Shown in pieces: positions 1-9,201 of a stretch of DNA of 49,763 bases. A program made the position numbers and the translations under genes. The notes beneath the pieces are model-generated. The model was not told the DNA's origin and ran no database searches. It saw nothing but the letters and a program-made list of their open reading frames with translations. The DNA comes from Geminicoccaceae bacterium (GTDB lineage: Bacteria; Pseudomonadota; Alphaproteobacteria; Geminicoccales; Geminicoccaceae). Location: NCBI GenBank assembly GCA_025062095.1, contig JANXAZ010000014.1, positions 30,085-79,847 on the forward strand, in the 5' to 3' direction. The first letter of the stretch is position 1. Each line of letters opens with the position of its first letter.

Positions 1-354
1 GAGGTAGGGCGCTCCGAAACAGCCTTGGAATCGGCGCTCGATGCGCCCGTGCGCGAAGCCCTCTCCCAAGAGGTTGACGTTGCCGCGGCCGTCGATCTGG
101 ACGCCGGACAGGAAGAAGGCGTCGATCCGTCCCTGCGCCGCACAGTCGAAGAGCTCCTTGCCGCCATCGGTGAAATTGTTCCAACGCGCACTGCCCAGAA
201 GGCTCACGCGCAGCTCGGGATCGCGCTCGCGGGCGAGCAGGGCGCCGGCGGCGGGAAGCGGCGATGCCGCGCCCACCGCCACGTGGCGACATCCCTTCAA
301 GAGGTCGGCAATCGTCGCGATCAACAGCTCGCGCCGCGTCGCACCCCCGCTCAT
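1..354 (-). CDS. CoA-transferase family subunit B (IpdB/GctB-like), 3' end cut by window edge
   Basis: The first 118 residues are visible from an ATG at 354; the rest lies left of the window. They read like a class I CoA-transferase B subunit: an early AVGAASPLPA segment, then NFTDGGKELFD and FFLSGVQIDG, with a GNVNL element. The gene overlaps the stop of the A subunit by 4 nt (ATGA), so the two are translationally coupled and should form one heteromeric enzyme. The Glu-containing ENG/ESG loop of true CoA-transferase B subunits is not seen in the expected stretch, where GSARWNNF stands instead. This favours the IpdB-like branch, which contains hydrolases, over a true transferase. The substrate cannot be told from the sequence. 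Confidence 0.75.
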   Translation of the reverse strand, partial: MSGGATRRELLIATIADLLKGCRHVAVGAASPLPAAGALLARERDPELRVSLLGSARWNNFTDGGKELFDCAAQGRIDAFFLSGVQIDGRGNVNLLGEGFAHGRIERRFQGCFGAPYL

Positions 355-1157
355 GCCGCCGACCAATCCTCGAGCCACGCGCGGAACCCGGCCTCGCTCG
401 CCGCCGCCCGGACATAGGCCTCGAACGCCGCGACGTCGGGCGCTGCGCCCCAGAGCGCGGTCGGCGCGGCACCTCCGGGTGCTTCGGCGAAAGCCGTGAC
501 GTAGAGCGCCGGAACCGTTCCCGGAGCGTAGACGGGATCGGCGAGGAGCGAGCCTTCGACGATGCGCTCGACGCTCGCGAGCGTCGCCCGTGCCGCATGG
601 GCCATGAGCATGAGCTCGCGGCGCACGCCGATCCAGAGATTGCCCTCGGCGTCGGCGAGCGGAGCGTGGAAGAGCGCGACATCGGGCCGGATCGCCGGCA
701 CGAGCAGGATCGGATCGTGGGGCGGAAAGGGGTTGTCGATCACCTTCCAGTCCGACCGCAGGGTCAAAAGATCCGAACCCAGGATCCCGCGCACCGGAAG
801 GAACGGCAGCCCTTTCTCGGCCGCCTGCAACGCGCTGTGGATCGCGGGACAGGTGCTCTCGCGGATCACCAGGCGGCCGGCGCGACGCGCCCGCTCGACG
901 CAGGGTGCCGTGCCGAATTCGCCCAGCCCCACGGCCGCCGTCTCGAGCTCGATCGCGCAGCCCGCCCCCACCAGGATCTCGGCCGGGAGGCCGAGCTGCG
1001 GCACGCCGAGCAGCCTGAGATCACGCGCCCCGCGGCGCACGAGCTCGCGCACCACCGCCATGGGCGCGCCGGCGTAGTCGGGCGGCAAGGCCAAGAGCGC
1101 GCCATCGGGGATCTCGGCGGCGAGCGCCGCGGCATCGGCGAGCCGTCGGGGACGCAT
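351..1157 (-). CDS. CoA-transferase family subunit A (IpdA/GctA-like)
   Basis: This 268-aa protein looks like the A subunit of a glutaconate CoA-transferase or IpdAB-type enzyme. Visible family elements include an N-terminal AMAVVRELVRRG helix, the central LPVRGILGSDLL, the DVALFHAPLADAEGNLW strand-turn and a C-terminal LWGAAPDVAAFEAYV. Family members act on acyl-CoA dicarboxylates or on cyclic acyl-CoA intermediates. It lies 33 bp downstream of the UxaA-like gene and overlaps the B subunit by 4 nt, so the three probably form one transcript. The ATG at 1157 is the only good start. Family membership is clear, but the substrate is unknown. Confidence 0.8.
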   Translation of the reverse strand: MRPRRLADAAALAAEIPDGALLALPPDYAGAPMAVVRELVRRGARDLRLLGVPQLGLPAEILVGAGCAIELETAAVGLGEFGTAPCVERARRAGRLVIRESTCPAIHSALQAAEKGLPFLPVRGILGSDLLTLRSDWKVIDNPFPPHDPILLVPAIRPDVALFHAPLADAEGNLWIGVRRELMLMAHAARATLASVERIVEGSLLADPVYAPGTVPALYVTAFAEAPGGAAPTALWGAAPDVAAFEAYVRAAASEAGFRAWLEDWSAA

Positions 1158-1190
1158 CGGCGCGCGCGCCTCCCCCGGCCGGGCCGGTGG

Positions 1191-2717
1191 TTACATCACC
1201 GCTCCGATCTGCCAAGGCACGAACTCGTGGTCCCCCACACCCAGGAGCTCGGATTTCGACTTCTCCCCCGAGGCGACCCGGACCACGAGATCGAAGATCC
1301 TGCGTCCGGCTTCTTCGATGGTCTCCTCGCCGTCGACGATCGTCCCGCAATTGATGTCCATGTCGTCGATCATCCGTCGATACATGGGGGTGTTCGTAGC
1401 GATCTTGATCGAGGGGACCGGCTTGAAGCCGAAGCAGGAGCCGCGCCCCGTGGTGAACGCGACGACGTTCGCGCCCGAGGCGACCTGGCCCGTCACCGAG
1501 CAGGGATCGTAGCCCGGGCTGTCCATGAACACGAGACCGCGGGTACGAATCGGCTCGGCGTAGAGATAGACGCCGGTGAGGTTGGTCGTGCCTCCCTTGG
1601 CCGCCGCCCCGAGCGATTTCTCGAGGATGGTGGTGAGTCCGCCGGCCTTGTTCCCGGGCGAGGGGTTGTTGTTCATCTCCCCGCCGTTGCTCGCGGTGTA
1701 GCGTTCCCACCAGCGGATGCGCTCGAGGAGCCGCTCGGCGACCTCGCGGCTCACCGCCCGCCGCGTGAGAAGATGCTCCGCACCGTAGATTTCGGGCGTT
1801 TCGGAGAGGATCGCCGTTCCCCCGTTGCGCACCAAGATATCGGCACAATGTCCGAGGGCCGGGTTGGCGCTGATCCCGGAATATCCGTCCGAGCCGCCGC
1901 ACTGGAGCGCGAGCACGAGCTCGGCCACCGAGACCGGCTGGCGCCGCGCCCGCGCCGCATCGGGCAGCATCTCGGCGAGCGCCCCGATCGCGCGCTCGAT
2001 CGTCTTCGCGGTGCCGCCCGTCTCCTGCATCGTCATCGTCCGGAAACCGGGACCCGGCTGCAACCCGTAGGCTTCCATCAAGAAATCGATCTGGTTGACC
2101 TCGCAGCCGAGGCCGATGAGGAGCACGGCCGCGAAATTGGGATGGCGGGCGAAGCCCCAGAGCGTCCGCTGCAAGGTGGCGAACCCCTCGCCGCGGTCGG
2201 CCATGCCGCAGCCCGTGGCGTGGGTGATCGCGACGATGCCGTCGACGTTCGGATACTGCTCGAGGAGCCTTTTCGGGAAGCGCTCGGCCACGAGTTTGCA
2301 CACCGTGGCCGAACAGTTCACGGTCGCGAGCACGCCGAGATAATTGCGGGTCCCGACCTTGCCGTTCTCCCGCACGTAGCCCAAGAAGCTCGGGCGTTCC
2401 CGCTCGGGAACGTAGGCCGTGGGTTTGACCTCGCTGCCGATCGCGTAATCGCGCGCGAAATCGTGCAGGCCGCAGTTGTGCACGTGCACGTGCTCGCCCG
2501 CGGCGATCGTTTGGCTCGCGAAGCCGATGATCTGCCCGTACTTGCGTATGGGCGCACCGCGCGCGATGGGTCGGGTGGCGATCTTGTGGCCCGCGGGGAT
2601 CCGATCGCGCGCCCGCACCCCTTCTCCGGCCAACAAGGTGCCCGGTGCGATATCGACCCGAGCGACGACGACATCGTCGGAAGGGTCGAGGCGAATCGTC
2701 AAACGGAAATCCGACAT
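1191..2717 (-). CDS. uxaA: UxaA-family altronate/galactarate-type dehydratase
   Basis: This 508-aa protein has the full two-part layout of the UxaA/GarD family. An N-terminal SAF-like domain (about residues 1-95, with an IPAGHKIA segment) is followed by the catalytic domain with THATGCGM, a GCEVNQ element, QCGGSDGYSGI and, near the end, GRGSCFGF. Family enzymes are metal-dependent dehydratases of sugar acids such as D-altronate, converting them to 2-keto-3-deoxy acids. It is the first gene of an operon with the CoA-transferase-like pair, an unusual pairing for a hexuronate enzyme, so the true substrate may differ. The ATG at 2717 is followed directly by the SAF domain. The family is certain and the exact substrate inferred. 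Confidence 0.85.
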   Translation of the reverse strand: MSDFRLTIRLDPSDDVVVARVDIAPGTLLAGEGVRARDRIPAGHKIATRPIARGAPIRKYGQIIGFASQTIAAGEHVHVHNCGLHDFARDYAIGSEVKPTAYVPERERPSFLGYVRENGKVGTRNYLGVLATVNCSATVCKLVAERFPKRLLEQYPNVDGIVAITHATGCGMADRGEGFATLQRTLWGFARHPNFAAVLLIGLGCEVNQIDFLMEAYGLQPGPGFRTMTMQETGGTAKTIERAIGALAEMLPDAARARRQPVSVAELVLALQCGGSDGYSGISANPALGHCADILVRNGGTAILSETPEIYGAEHLLTRRAVSREVAERLLERIRWWERYTASNGGEMNNNPSPGNKAGGLTTILEKSLGAAAKGGTTNLTGVYLYAEPIRTRGLVFMDSPGYDPCSVTGQVASGANVVAFTTGRGSCFGFKPVPSIKIATNTPMYRRMIDDMDINCGTIVDGEETIEEAGRRIFDLVVRVASGEKSKSELLGVGDHEFVPWQIGAVM

Positions 2718-2752
2718 CCCGCGTGTTCCCGGCCGGCGCCCCCATCGCCCCG

Positions 2753-2781
2753 ATCCTAACCGCCGGCTCGCGGACGGTCAT
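2753..2781 (-). promoter_or_regulatory. Candidate promoter for the uxaA-like operon
   Basis: On the minus strand an ATGACC (-35-like, 2776-2781) is followed after 17 nt by TAGGAT (-10-like, 2753-2758). Each hexamer matches the sigma-70 consensus at four of six positions. It sits in the 80-bp gap between cobT and the UxaA-like gene and would start transcription about 30 nt before the ATG. It rests on consensus match and position only. Confidence 0.35.
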
Positions 2782-2797
2782 CTCCGTCGATCGCGGC

Positions 2798-4669
2798 TCA
2801 GGCCGCTCGCCGACGCACACCCGGCCGAGATCGTCGGCGTTGATCGAAGAGGGCCGAGAGCTGGTCGAACATCGCTCCGCCGAGCTGCTCGGGATCGGAG
2901 ATGGTGACCGCGCGACGGTAATAGCGAGTGACGTCGTGACCGATCCCGATCGCCACGAGATCGACCTCCCCGCGCGCTTCGATCCAGGCGATCACCTCGC
3001 GCAGATGACGTTCCAGATAGTTCCCGGGATTGGCCGAGAGCGTGCTGTCGTCGACCGGCGCGCCATCGGAGATCACCATGAGGATCCGCCGCTGTTCGGG
3101 CCGCTGCAAGAGCCGGCCGTGCGCCCACAAAATGGCCTCGCCGTCGATGTTCTCCTTGAGCAAGCCTTCGCGGAGCATGAGACCGAGATTGTTGCGCGCC
3201 CGTCGCCAGGGCACGTCCGCGGGCTTGTAGATGATGTGACGCAAGTCGTTGAGCCGACCCGGGTTCGCCGGCTTGCCGGCGCGCAGCCAGGCTTCGCGCG
3301 ATTGTCCTCCCTTCCAGGCGCGGGTCGTGAAGCCGAGGATCTCGACCTTGACCCCGCAACGTTCCAGGGTTCGCGCCAGGATATCGGCGCTCATGGCCGC
3401 CACCGCGATCGGTCGACCCCGCATCGAGCCGGAATTGTCGATGAGCAGACACACGACGGTATCGCGGAATTCCGTCTCTTTTTCCTGTTTGTACGAGAGC
3501 GGGGTGGCGGGATTGACGATCACCCGCGCGAGCCGCGCCGCGTCCAGGATGCCTTCGTCGAGATCGAATTCCCAAGAGCGCTGCTGCTGCGCCATGAGCT
3601 TGCGCTGCAGGCGGTTGGCCATGCGCGCGATCATCCCTTGGAAGCGCGCGAGGGACTGGTCGAGTTGCGCCCGCAGACGCCGCAACTCGGCCTGGGAGCA
3701 GAGCTCCTCGACCGTCACCACCTCGTCGAACGCGGTGGTGAAGACCCGGTACCCGGTCGCGGGCAGTCCCTGCGGCCAGTTCGGCCGCCACGGCCGCGAG
3801 GCCTCGCCCTCGCGCTCTTCGCCCCCTGCTTCGCGACTGGCCTCCGCGGGTCGCGCCGCTTCGACTGCGCTTTCCGCCTCTCGCGCCGAGGGCTCGCCGG
3901 CTGGATCCTCGGCCCGATCTCCTTCGGAGCCCTCCGCGTCCTCGCTCCGGCCGGCCTCGGCCGCCTCGGCCCGTTGCCGGGCGTCCTGCGCCTCGCTCTC
4001 GTTGTTTTCCTCGCCGGTTCCCTCTTCGGGGCTTTCTTCGGTGAGCCCGAGCGCGACGAGCATCTCGCGCACCTTGCGGGCGAAGGCCGTCTGATCGCCG
4101 AGATCCCGGGCGAGCTCCGGCAGGCTCGCGCCGACCTTGGCGTCCAGCCATTCGCGCCAGCGCCCCACGAGCTCGCGCTCGCCCTCCGACAGCTCGTAGC
4201 CGGCGAGCCGTTCGCGGACGTAGAGGTCGACCACGTCGGCCACCGTCGTATCCACGCCCGCCGCTTTGCCGCGCCCGGCCGCGAAGCGCGCTCGATAAGC
4301 CGCGGCGAGGTTGCGCCGAACCCCTTCGAGGTGACGGGAACCCATGGTTTCTACGCGCACCTGCTCGAGGCGGTCGAAGAGCAGGGCCGCGAGTTCGCCG
4401 GCCGGCGCGAACCGCCGGTGGACGGCGGGATCGTGCAGCCGCAGCCGCAAGGCGGCACCGTCCGCTTCGCCGCGGATCCGCGCGAGCTCGATCGGGTCGG
4501 GATCGGGCCGCAGAGGCGGCAAACGGATGGTCTTCGCCCCGGATCCCTCCGACGCGCCCGCGCGGAAGAGCACCTCGAGGTCGGGGCGACCGGCGAGGGC
4601 CCGGGTCGCGGCAGCGATCGCCCGTTCGCGCCGCTCCAGGCGTGTGGCCTTGTCGCCGGGGATGCTCAC
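2798..4669 (-). CDS. cobT: Aerobic cobaltochelatase subunit CobT
   Basis: This 623-aa protein is the CobT subunit of the CobNST cobaltochelatase, which inserts cobalt into hydrogenobyrinate a,c-diamide in aerobic cobalamin synthesis. It has an N-terminal CobT domain, a long Glu/Ala/Arg-rich acidic linker (about residues 207-290) and a C-terminal von Willebrand A domain with a MIDAS motif DNSGSM (residues 411-416). The frame is open further upstream, but that part is antisense-like noise inside cobS. The GTG at 4669 overlaps the cobS stop by 4 nt (GTGA) and starts the conserved sequence, so it was chosen. CobT partners the AAA+ protein CobS encoded just upstream. CobN is not in this window. 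Confidence 0.93.
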   Translation of the reverse strand: MSIPGDKATRLERRERAIAAATRALAGRPDLEVLFRAGASEGSGAKTIRLPPLRPDPDPIELARIRGEADGAALRLRLHDPAVHRRFAPAGELAALLFDRLEQVRVETMGSRHLEGVRRNLAAAYRARFAAGRGKAAGVDTTVADVVDLYVRERLAGYELSEGERELVGRWREWLDAKVGASLPELARDLGDQTAFARKVREMLVALGLTEESPEEGTGEENNESEAQDARQRAEAAEAGRSEDAEGSEGDRAEDPAGEPSAREAESAVEAARPAEASREAGGEEREGEASRPWRPNWPQGLPATGYRVFTTAFDEVVTVEELCSQAELRRLRAQLDQSLARFQGMIARMANRLQRKLMAQQQRSWEFDLDEGILDAARLARVIVNPATPLSYKQEKETEFRDTVVCLLIDNSGSMRGRPIAVAAMSADILARTLERCGVKVEILGFTTRAWKGGQSREAWLRAGKPANPGRLNDLRHIIYKPADVPWRRARNNLGLMLREGLLKENIDGEAILWAHGRLLQRPEQRRILMVISDGAPVDDSTLSANPGNYLERHLREVIAWIEARGEVDLVAIGIGHDVTRYYRRAVTISDPEQLGGAMFDQLSALFDQRRRSRPGVRRRAA

Positions 4670-5679
4670 GCCGCGACCAGATCCGCCACCGCCTCGCTCA
4701 ACTCTTTGCCGAAGCAGCGCTGGTAGTATTCGGCGATGATGTGCCGTTCGGTTTCGTCGCACTTGTTGAGAAAGGTCACCCGGAACGCGAACGGCACCGA
4801 TCCGAAGATCTCGGCGTTTTCCGCCCAGGTGATCACCGTGCGGGGCGACATGACGGTCGAGATGTCTCCGGCCATGAATCCTTGACGCGTGAGGTTGGCG
4901 AGGCTGATCATCGCGTGCACCGTCCGCCTGCCCTCGGGGGTATCGTAGCCGGGACACTTGGCGAGAACGATGCGCATTTCGTCGTCATGGGGCAAATAGT
5001 TGAGCTGGGTGACGATGCTCCAGCGGTCCATCTGCCCTTGGTTGATCTGTTGCGTGCCGTGATAAAGGCCGGAGGTGTCGCCGAGGCCCACCGTGTTCGC
5101 GGTCGCGAACAAGCGGAAGGAGGGATGAGGTCGGATCACCCTATTCTGATCGAGGAGGGTCATCCGCCCCTGCGCCTCGAGCACGCGCTGGATCACGAAC
5201 ATGACGTCCGGGCGGCCGGCGTCGTATTCGTCGAAGACCAAGGCCACCGGTCGCTGCAGGGCCCAGGGCAGGATGCCCTCGCGGTACTCGGTGACCTGCT
5301 TGCCGTCGCGCAAGACGATCGCGTCCTTGCCGACGAGATCGATGCGGCTGATGTGGCTGTCGAGATTGACGCGCACGCAGGGCCAGTTGAGCCGCGCCGC
5401 GACCTGCTCGATGTGGGTCGATTTGCCGGTGCCGTGATAGCCTTGGATCAACACGCGCCGATTGTGCATGAAGCCGGCGAGGATCGCGAGCGTGGTCGCG
5501 CGATCGAATTGATACGTCGGGTCGACGTCCGGGACGTACTCGGTACGCCGGCTGAAAGCGCCGACCTCGAGCGGCGAATCGATGCCGAACACCCGTGCCA
5601 CCGACACTTTCGTGTCCGGCCTTTCGGGCAACAGGTCGAGGAGATCGCCGGAAGTCTCTGTCAGCCGCTCCGCTGCCAC
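4666..5679 (-). CDS. cobS: Cobaltochelatase AAA+ subunit CobS
   Basis: This 337-aa MoxR-like AAA+ ATPase is the CobS subunit of cobaltochelatase. A Walker A motif GYHGTGKST lies at residues 80-88 and a Walker B segment ending in DEYD at 145-153. A sensor region (LFATANTVG) follows, and the conserved C-terminal lid ends near [14 protein letters not shown]. CobS and CobT form the ATP-driven complex that loads cobalt through CobN. The length is normal for the family. The ATG at 5679 precedes the conserved N-terminus. The gene is coupled to cobT by a GTGA overlap, and a candidate promoter lies about 35 nt upstream. Confidence 0.95.
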   Translation of the reverse strand: MAAERLTETSGDLLDLLPERPDTKVSVARVFGIDSPLEVGAFSRRTEYVPDVDPTYQFDRATTLAILAGFMHNRRVLIQGYHGTGKSTHIEQVAARLNWPCVRVNLDSHISRIDLVGKDAIVLRDGKQVTEYREGILPWALQRPVALVFDEYDAGRPDVMFVIQRVLEAQGRMTLLDQNRVIRPHPSFRLFATANTVGLGDTSGLYHGTQQINQGQMDRWSIVTQLNYLPHDDEMRIVLAKCPGYDTPEGRRTVHAMISLANLTRQGFMAGDISTVMSPRTVITWAENAEIFGSVPFAFRVTFLNKCDETERHIIAEYYQRCFGKELSEAVADLVAA

Positions 5680-5713
5680 CGTCCCGAACCCCGTGTCGCG
5701 AATTCGACGCGGC

Positions 5714-5743
5714 CTTATGCCCCGCGGTTCGATCCACCCGCAA
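5714..5743 (-). promoter_or_regulatory. Candidate promoter for cobST
   Basis: On the minus strand TTGCGG (5738-5743) and CATAAG (5714-5719) are separated by 18 nt, and the predicted transcription start is about 28 nt before the cobS ATG. The remainder of the 184-bp gap between cobS and the DnaJ gene shows nothing else recognisable. The CATA-type -10 recurs upstream of other genes here. Confidence 0.4.
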
Positions 5744-5863
5744 GAGCGCCGGATCGCATCCGCCCTCGCCGGCGAAGCGAACCGAAACGAGCTTTCCGGC
5801 CGTGCCGTTCCGGCCCGAAAGATGGGGCGCGAACCGCGCGGTGGGAAGGCGCCCGACCGCGGG

Positions 5864-6439
5864 TCAGCTCCACGAGCGGTGCGCGAGCAGATAACGATAG
5901 GCTTCGATGACCTCGCGCAAGCGGGCTTCCGCCGAGCGATCCCCGTCGTTGAGATCCGGATGGTAACGCTTGGCGAGCTCCTTGAAGCGTCGCTTGAGCT
6001 CGGCGAGCGTGAAACCGGGGCCCAGACCGAGCCGCTCGCGCATCTGGCGAGCCGTCCGATCCCCGTCCGTCGGGTCTCGGCGGCGCGACTGCTCGCGGAA
6101 CAGACCGAGCGGATCGTCGAACTCCGGAGGCGCGCGGAAGCCCGGCCCGGTACCGAAACGCCACGTCGGACGATGCCAGGTGACGTCGTCGCGGCGATGG
6201 CGTTCGATCTCCTCCGCGCTCATGCCGAGGAAGTAGTCCCAGCGCCGGTTGTACTCGCGGACGTGCTCGAGGCAGAAGAAGACGTAGTCTCTGAGCCGCT
6301 CGCGCGAGCGCGGCGCTCGGTACCGGCCTTCCGCCGGGCAACCCGGCCAAGCACAGGTCGGTGGCGCCGGGCGCTGCCGTTCCGCCCACGGGCGATGCAG
6401 ATGGGCGTCGATGTTCGCTGCGCGATCCGAACTCCGCAT
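5864..6439 (-). CDS. Small DnaJ-domain protein with N-terminal zinc-ribbon-like region
   Basis: This 191-aa protein carries a C-terminal J domain (about residues 140-190) with the diagnostic HPD at 160-162, so it should stimulate an Hsp70 ATPase. The N-terminal half has four possible zinc ligands (C29, C34, C56, H59) and an aromatic-rich stretch (YNRRWDYF). Small J proteins of this layout commonly sit next to cobS in Alphaproteobacteria, which matches the gene order here (family knowledge). The client protein is unknown, and a chaperone role for the cobaltochelatase would be inference only. The start at 6439 gives the complete N-terminal Cys motif. Confidence 0.85.
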   Translation of the reverse strand: MRSSDRAANIDAHLHRPWAERQRPAPPTCAWPGCPAEGRYRAPRSRERLRDYVFFCLEHVREYNRRWDYFLGMSAEEIERHRRDDVTWHRPTWRFGTGPGFRAPPEFDDPLGLFREQSRRRDPTDGDRTARQMRERLGLGPGFTLAELKRRFKELAKRYHPDLNDGDRSAEARLREVIEAYRYLLAHRSWS

Positions 6440-6530
6440 GCCCGGATCATGGTGCGCGCGCGCCTCGCCCGCAAGCCGGAAGCCCCTCGCCCGCGCCGCG
6501 CGCTCGTCGAGGCTCCGGCGAGCGCGCGCT

Positions 6531-6986
6531 TCACTCCTTTTTCTCGCCCTCCTTCTCGCCCTCGCCTTTCGCGCCCTCCTCCTCGGGGCCCGAGGCCAGA
6601 GCGCGCGCGAGGGCGCAGATCGCGTCCTGATATTTGCGGCTGGGCATGGCGACGAAGTTGCGCGCGAGCTCGAGCAGCATGCGCTGCTGCTGGGTGGGCT
6701 TGAAGCGCTGTTCGCTCTCCAGCCCTTCGAAGAACCAACCGACGTCGACCCCCAGGGCCTGGGCGATGGTGTACAGCCGCCCGGCAGCGATGCGGTTGAT
6801 GCCCTTTTCGTATTTGTGCGCCTGTTGGTAGGTGACGCCGATGAGCTCCGCCATCTGTTGTTGGGTGAGCCCGAGCATGATCCGGCGCTCGCGCATGCGC
6901 GCGCCCACGTAACGATCGATATCCTGGGCGCGCGTGCGCCCGGGACCGCGGCGCGGCGCCGGTTTGACCGTCGAACCCGTTGCCAT
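6531..6986 (-). CDS. XRE-family helix-turn-helix regulator
   Basis: This 151-aa protein has a Cro/CI-type HTH domain at about residues 27-85, including LGLTQQQMAELIGVTYQQAH and KYEKGINRI, which form the classic helices 2 and 3. A basic N-terminus precedes it and a Glu/Lys-rich disordered tail ends it (about 135-151). It resembles the alphaproteobacterial regulators that include PraR/SinR-like proteins. It is divergent from bolA across a 232-bp gap holding an AT-rich patch that could be its operator. No effector domain is visible. Confidence 0.88.
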   Translation of the reverse strand: MATGSTVKPAPRRGPGRTRAQDIDRYVGARMRERRIMLGLTQQQMAELIGVTYQQAHKYEKGINRIAAGRLYTIAQALGVDVGWFFEGLESEQRFKPTQQQRMLLELARNFVAMPSRKYQDAICALARALASGPEEEGAKGEGEKEGEKKE

Positions 6987-7091
6987 CGCTCTTCTCCCGA
7001 CCGGCTCGTAGCACGTGCGGCGCGGGGCGACCGCGCCGGAGGCGATCGGCTCCTTCCGATCGCGCTCTACCGCGAGGCTAGCTCCCGATCC

Positions 7092-7119
7092 TTGAAAGTT
7101 AGTTAATCCAACCCATAGT
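7092..7119 (+). promoter_or_regulatory. Candidate bolA promoter and AT-rich operator island
   Basis: TTGAAA (7092-7097), a 16-nt spacer and CATAGT (7114-7119) form a good sigma-70-like promoter reading toward bolA. The spacer holds AGTTAGTTAAT, a strikingly AT-rich patch in a GC-rich gap and a plausible binding site for the divergent XRE regulator (inference). The rest of the 6987-7218 gap shows no other clear signal. Confidence 0.45.
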
Positions 7120-7218
7120 CGCGAGCGTGGGACCTGCGATCGTCCAAGTAGCGCCGTACCCGGCTACGGGAGCGCGCTGGACTTTCGTTCGCGTCCGAGA
7201 CGCGCGAGGAGAGGGCTC

Positions 7219-7494
7219 GTGTGGGTGCGCAGCGAGATCGAACGCCGCTTGCGCGCGGCGCTGGCGCCGCAGCGGCTCGAGGTGATCGACGAATCCGCCC
7301 GCCACACCGGCCACGCCGGCGCGCGCCCCGAAGGCGAGACCCATTTCCGGATCCTCGTCGTGAGCTCCGCCTTCGCCGGGCTCGGTCGGCTCGAACGACA
7401 ACGCCGCGTCCACGCGCTGCTCGCCGATCTGTTGCGGGAGCGCGTGCACGCGCTCGCGATCGTCGCGCGCGCACCCGGGGAGCCCCTGCCCTGA
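7219..7494 (+). CDS. bolA: BolA-family protein
   Basis: This 91-aa protein matches BolA: an N-terminal helix (IERRLRAAL), a conserved ESARHTGHAG segment, THFRILVVSSAFAG, and a C-terminal RVHALAIVARAP strand. BolA proteins work with monothiol glutaredoxins in iron-sulfur and iron homeostasis and affect the envelope stress response. The GTG at 7219 follows a GGAG-type ribosome-binding site. It is divergent from the XRE regulator and convergent with hemF, with a GC-rich hairpin just after its stop. The His of SARHTGH and the late RVHAL His are the expected cluster-binding residues in this family. Confidence 0.9.
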   Translation: MWVRSEIERRLRAALAPQRLEVIDESARHTGHAGARPEGETHFRILVVSSAFAGLGRLERQRRVHALLADLLRERVHALAIVARAPGEPLP

Positions 7495-7498
7495 ACCG

Positions 7499-7528
7499 AC
7501 CGGCGCGCGCCCGGAGCGGCGCGCCGGT
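7499..7528. terminator. Hairpin between convergent bolA and hemF
   Basis: A 10-bp perfect stem (7499-7508 with 7519-7528) and a 10-nt loop lie directly after the bolA stop. No T-tract follows, so it may act as a bidirectional or Rho-assisted terminator. The rest of the gap to hemF (to 7681) shows nothing else. Confidence 0.4.
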
Positions 7529-7681
7529 GCGCTCGACGCCCCGCCGAGCGGTGGCAAACCGAAGAGGCTCGCCCGAGAGGCGTTCCGCCGGCGATCCGGC
7601 GGCATCTTCACCCCATCGCGTTCACCCCATCGCGCACGAGCGCGTCCGGGCCCGTCCGCTCCGCCCGCGCCGGCCCACCGA

Positions 7682-8554
7682 TCACGGCCAGGCGACGAGA
7701 GGCGGCAGCGACATGAGAACGGCCTCGGGATTGCCGCCGGTCTCCAGCCCGAAGCGGGTGCCGCGGTCGTAGAGCAGGTTGAACTCGACGTAGCGGCCGC
7801 GGCGGACGAGCTGGTAACGGCGCTGCTCCTCGTTCCACGGGCGGTCCATGTGACGACGGACCAGCTCCGGATACACCTCGAGGAACGCTTCGCCCACGGC
7901 ACGGGTGAAAGCGAACGTGCGCTCGAAGTCGCCTTCGAGATAATCGTAGAAGATGCCTCCCACGCCCCTGGGCTCGCCGCGATGGGGGATGAAAAAATAC
8001 TCGTCCGCCCATTTCTTGAAACGCGCGTACGCGTCCGGCGCGAAGAGCGCGCAAGCGGCCTCCAGCCGCGCATGGAAACGGGCGGTGTCTTCGGCATCGG
8101 GATAGATCGGGTTGAGATCGGCGCCGCCTCCGAACCAGGCTCGGGTCGTGCGTATGTGGCGGGTGTTCATGTGCCCGGGCGGCACGAGTGGAGAGCGGGG
8201 ATGGGCGACGAGCGACACCCCCGAGGCCCAAAAGCGCGGATCCTGCTCGGCTCCGGGAATCTGGGCGGCGAAATGCGGTGCGAAGCTGCCCCAGACGGAG
8301 GAAACGTTCACCCCCACCTTCTCGAAGACGCGCCCGCGCATGATCGCCATGACCCCGCCCCCGCCTCCGGGCCGACGCCACGCTTTGCGCTCGAACCGAC
8401 CGGGCGGTTGATCGGCGAGCAGCGGATTGCCGCAGGCGTCCTCGATCGCCTCGAACGCGGCGCACAGCCGGTCGCGCAAGGATTCGAACCACTCCCGCAC
8501 GCGGCGCTGGTCTTCGCTTTCGGGATAGAGTTCTCGGTCGGTTTCTGCGCTCAT
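7682..8554 (-). CDS. hemF: Oxygen-dependent coproporphyrinogen III oxidase
   Basis: This 290-aa protein is HemF, which uses O2 to decarboxylate coproporphyrinogen III to protoporphyrinogen IX in heme synthesis. Family signatures are intact: GVNVSSVWG, the [10 protein letters not shown] motif, [17 protein letters not shown], and the C-terminal [14 protein letters not shown] with [10 protein letters not shown]. The length matches the usual 290-300 residues. The ATG at 8554 overlaps the trmL stop (ATGA), so hemF is the second gene of a trmL-hemF unit running away from petABC. It indicates aerobic heme synthesis, consistent with the adjacent bc1 complex. Confidence 0.96.
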   Translation of the reverse strand: MSAETDRELYPESEDQRRVREWFESLRDRLCAAFEAIEDACGNPLLADQPPGRFERKAWRRPGGGGGVMAIMRGRVFEKVGVNVSSVWGSFAPHFAAQIPGAEQDPRFWASGVSLVAHPRSPLVPPGHMNTRHIRTTRAWFGGGADLNPIYPDAEDTARFHARLEAACALFAPDAYARFKKWADEYFFIPHRGEPRGVGGIFYDYLEGDFERTFAFTRAVGEAFLEVYPELVRRHMDRPWNEEQRRYQLVRRGRYVEFNLLYDRGTRFGLETGGNPEAVLMSLPPLVAWP

Positions 8555-9057
8555 CGCGTCGCCGTTCCGTCTGCGCCCGGCACGAGTGCGAGCGCATCCA
8601 TCGCCCCCACCTGCCGCAGGGCCTCGGCGACGACGATCGCACCGGCGACGACCAGGTTCAAGGAACGGCGGCCCGGTGCCATGGGGATGCGGACCGAGAG
8701 CCCGGCGCGGCCGCGATGAGGCGCGGGCACGCCGTAACGTTCATTGCCCAACAAGAGAAGATCGTCGTCTCGGTAAGCCGCCCGGTGGTAGGCGAGATCG
8801 GCCGCGGTGTCGAGCAAGACCACTCGTCGCCCGGCGGCCGCGGCCCAAGCGAAGAAGGCTTCGGCATCGAGGTGACGAATCGGCTCGACCCAGCCGCCGT
8901 AATCGAGCGCCGTTTCGCGGATCCGACGATCGGAAAGAGCGAAGCCCAGAGGCTCGACGAGATGGAGTTCGAGGTCGAAACAGGCGCACAGCCGAATGGC
9001 GGCCCCGAGATTGTGAGGCCGCGCCGTCTCGAAGAGGACGACCGCGAGCCGGCTCAT
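8551..9057 (-). CDS. trmL: tRNA (cytidine/uridine-34 2'-O)-methyltransferase TrmL
   Basis: This 168-aa SPOUT-class enzyme shows the three SpoU motifs: [13 protein letters not shown] near the N-terminus, [11 protein letters not shown] in the middle and [17 protein letters not shown] at the C-terminus. TrmL methylates the 2'-OH of wobble nucleotide 34 in certain tRNA-Leu species. The short length and absence of an extra RNA-binding domain fit TrmL rather than TrmH or RlmB. It is transcribed divergently from petA across 144 bp and coupled to hemF by a 4-nt overlap. Confidence 0.92.
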   Translation of the reverse strand: MSRLAVVLFETARPHNLGAAIRLCACFDLELHLVEPLGFALSDRRIRETALDYGGWVEPIRHLDAEAFFAWAAAAGRRVVLLDTAADLAYHRAAYRDDDLLLLGNERYGVPAPHRGRAGLSVRIPMAPGRRSLNLVVAGAIVVAEALRQVGAMDALALVPGADGTATR

Positions 9058-9113
9058 CGGCTCTGCCCGTGACCGCGGGAGCGCAGCCCGCGGGATTTGC
9101 GACCTTCCGCCCC

Positions 9114-9141
9114 TTGCCGCTCGGCGATCGCGCCCATAGCT
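9114..9141 (+). promoter_or_regulatory. Candidate promoter for petABC
   Basis: TTGCCG (9114-9119) is followed after 15-16 nt by CATAGCT (9135-9141), reading toward petA about 60 nt upstream of its start. It lies in the divergent gap with trmL. Support is consensus and position only. Confidence 0.3.
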
Positions 9142-9201
9142 TCCCGCCGCGCGACGGGCAGGTCCTCACCCGGCCCGCCCGATCTTTCCAGGAGCCGATC
9201 G

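Noticed and set aside
264-2759. Long plus-strand open frame of about 830 codons opposite the uxaA/CoA-transferase genes
   Set aside because: It is an antisense shadow in GC-rich coding DNA: Arg/Gly/His-rich, no domain and no ribosome-binding site. The minus-strand genes are clear.
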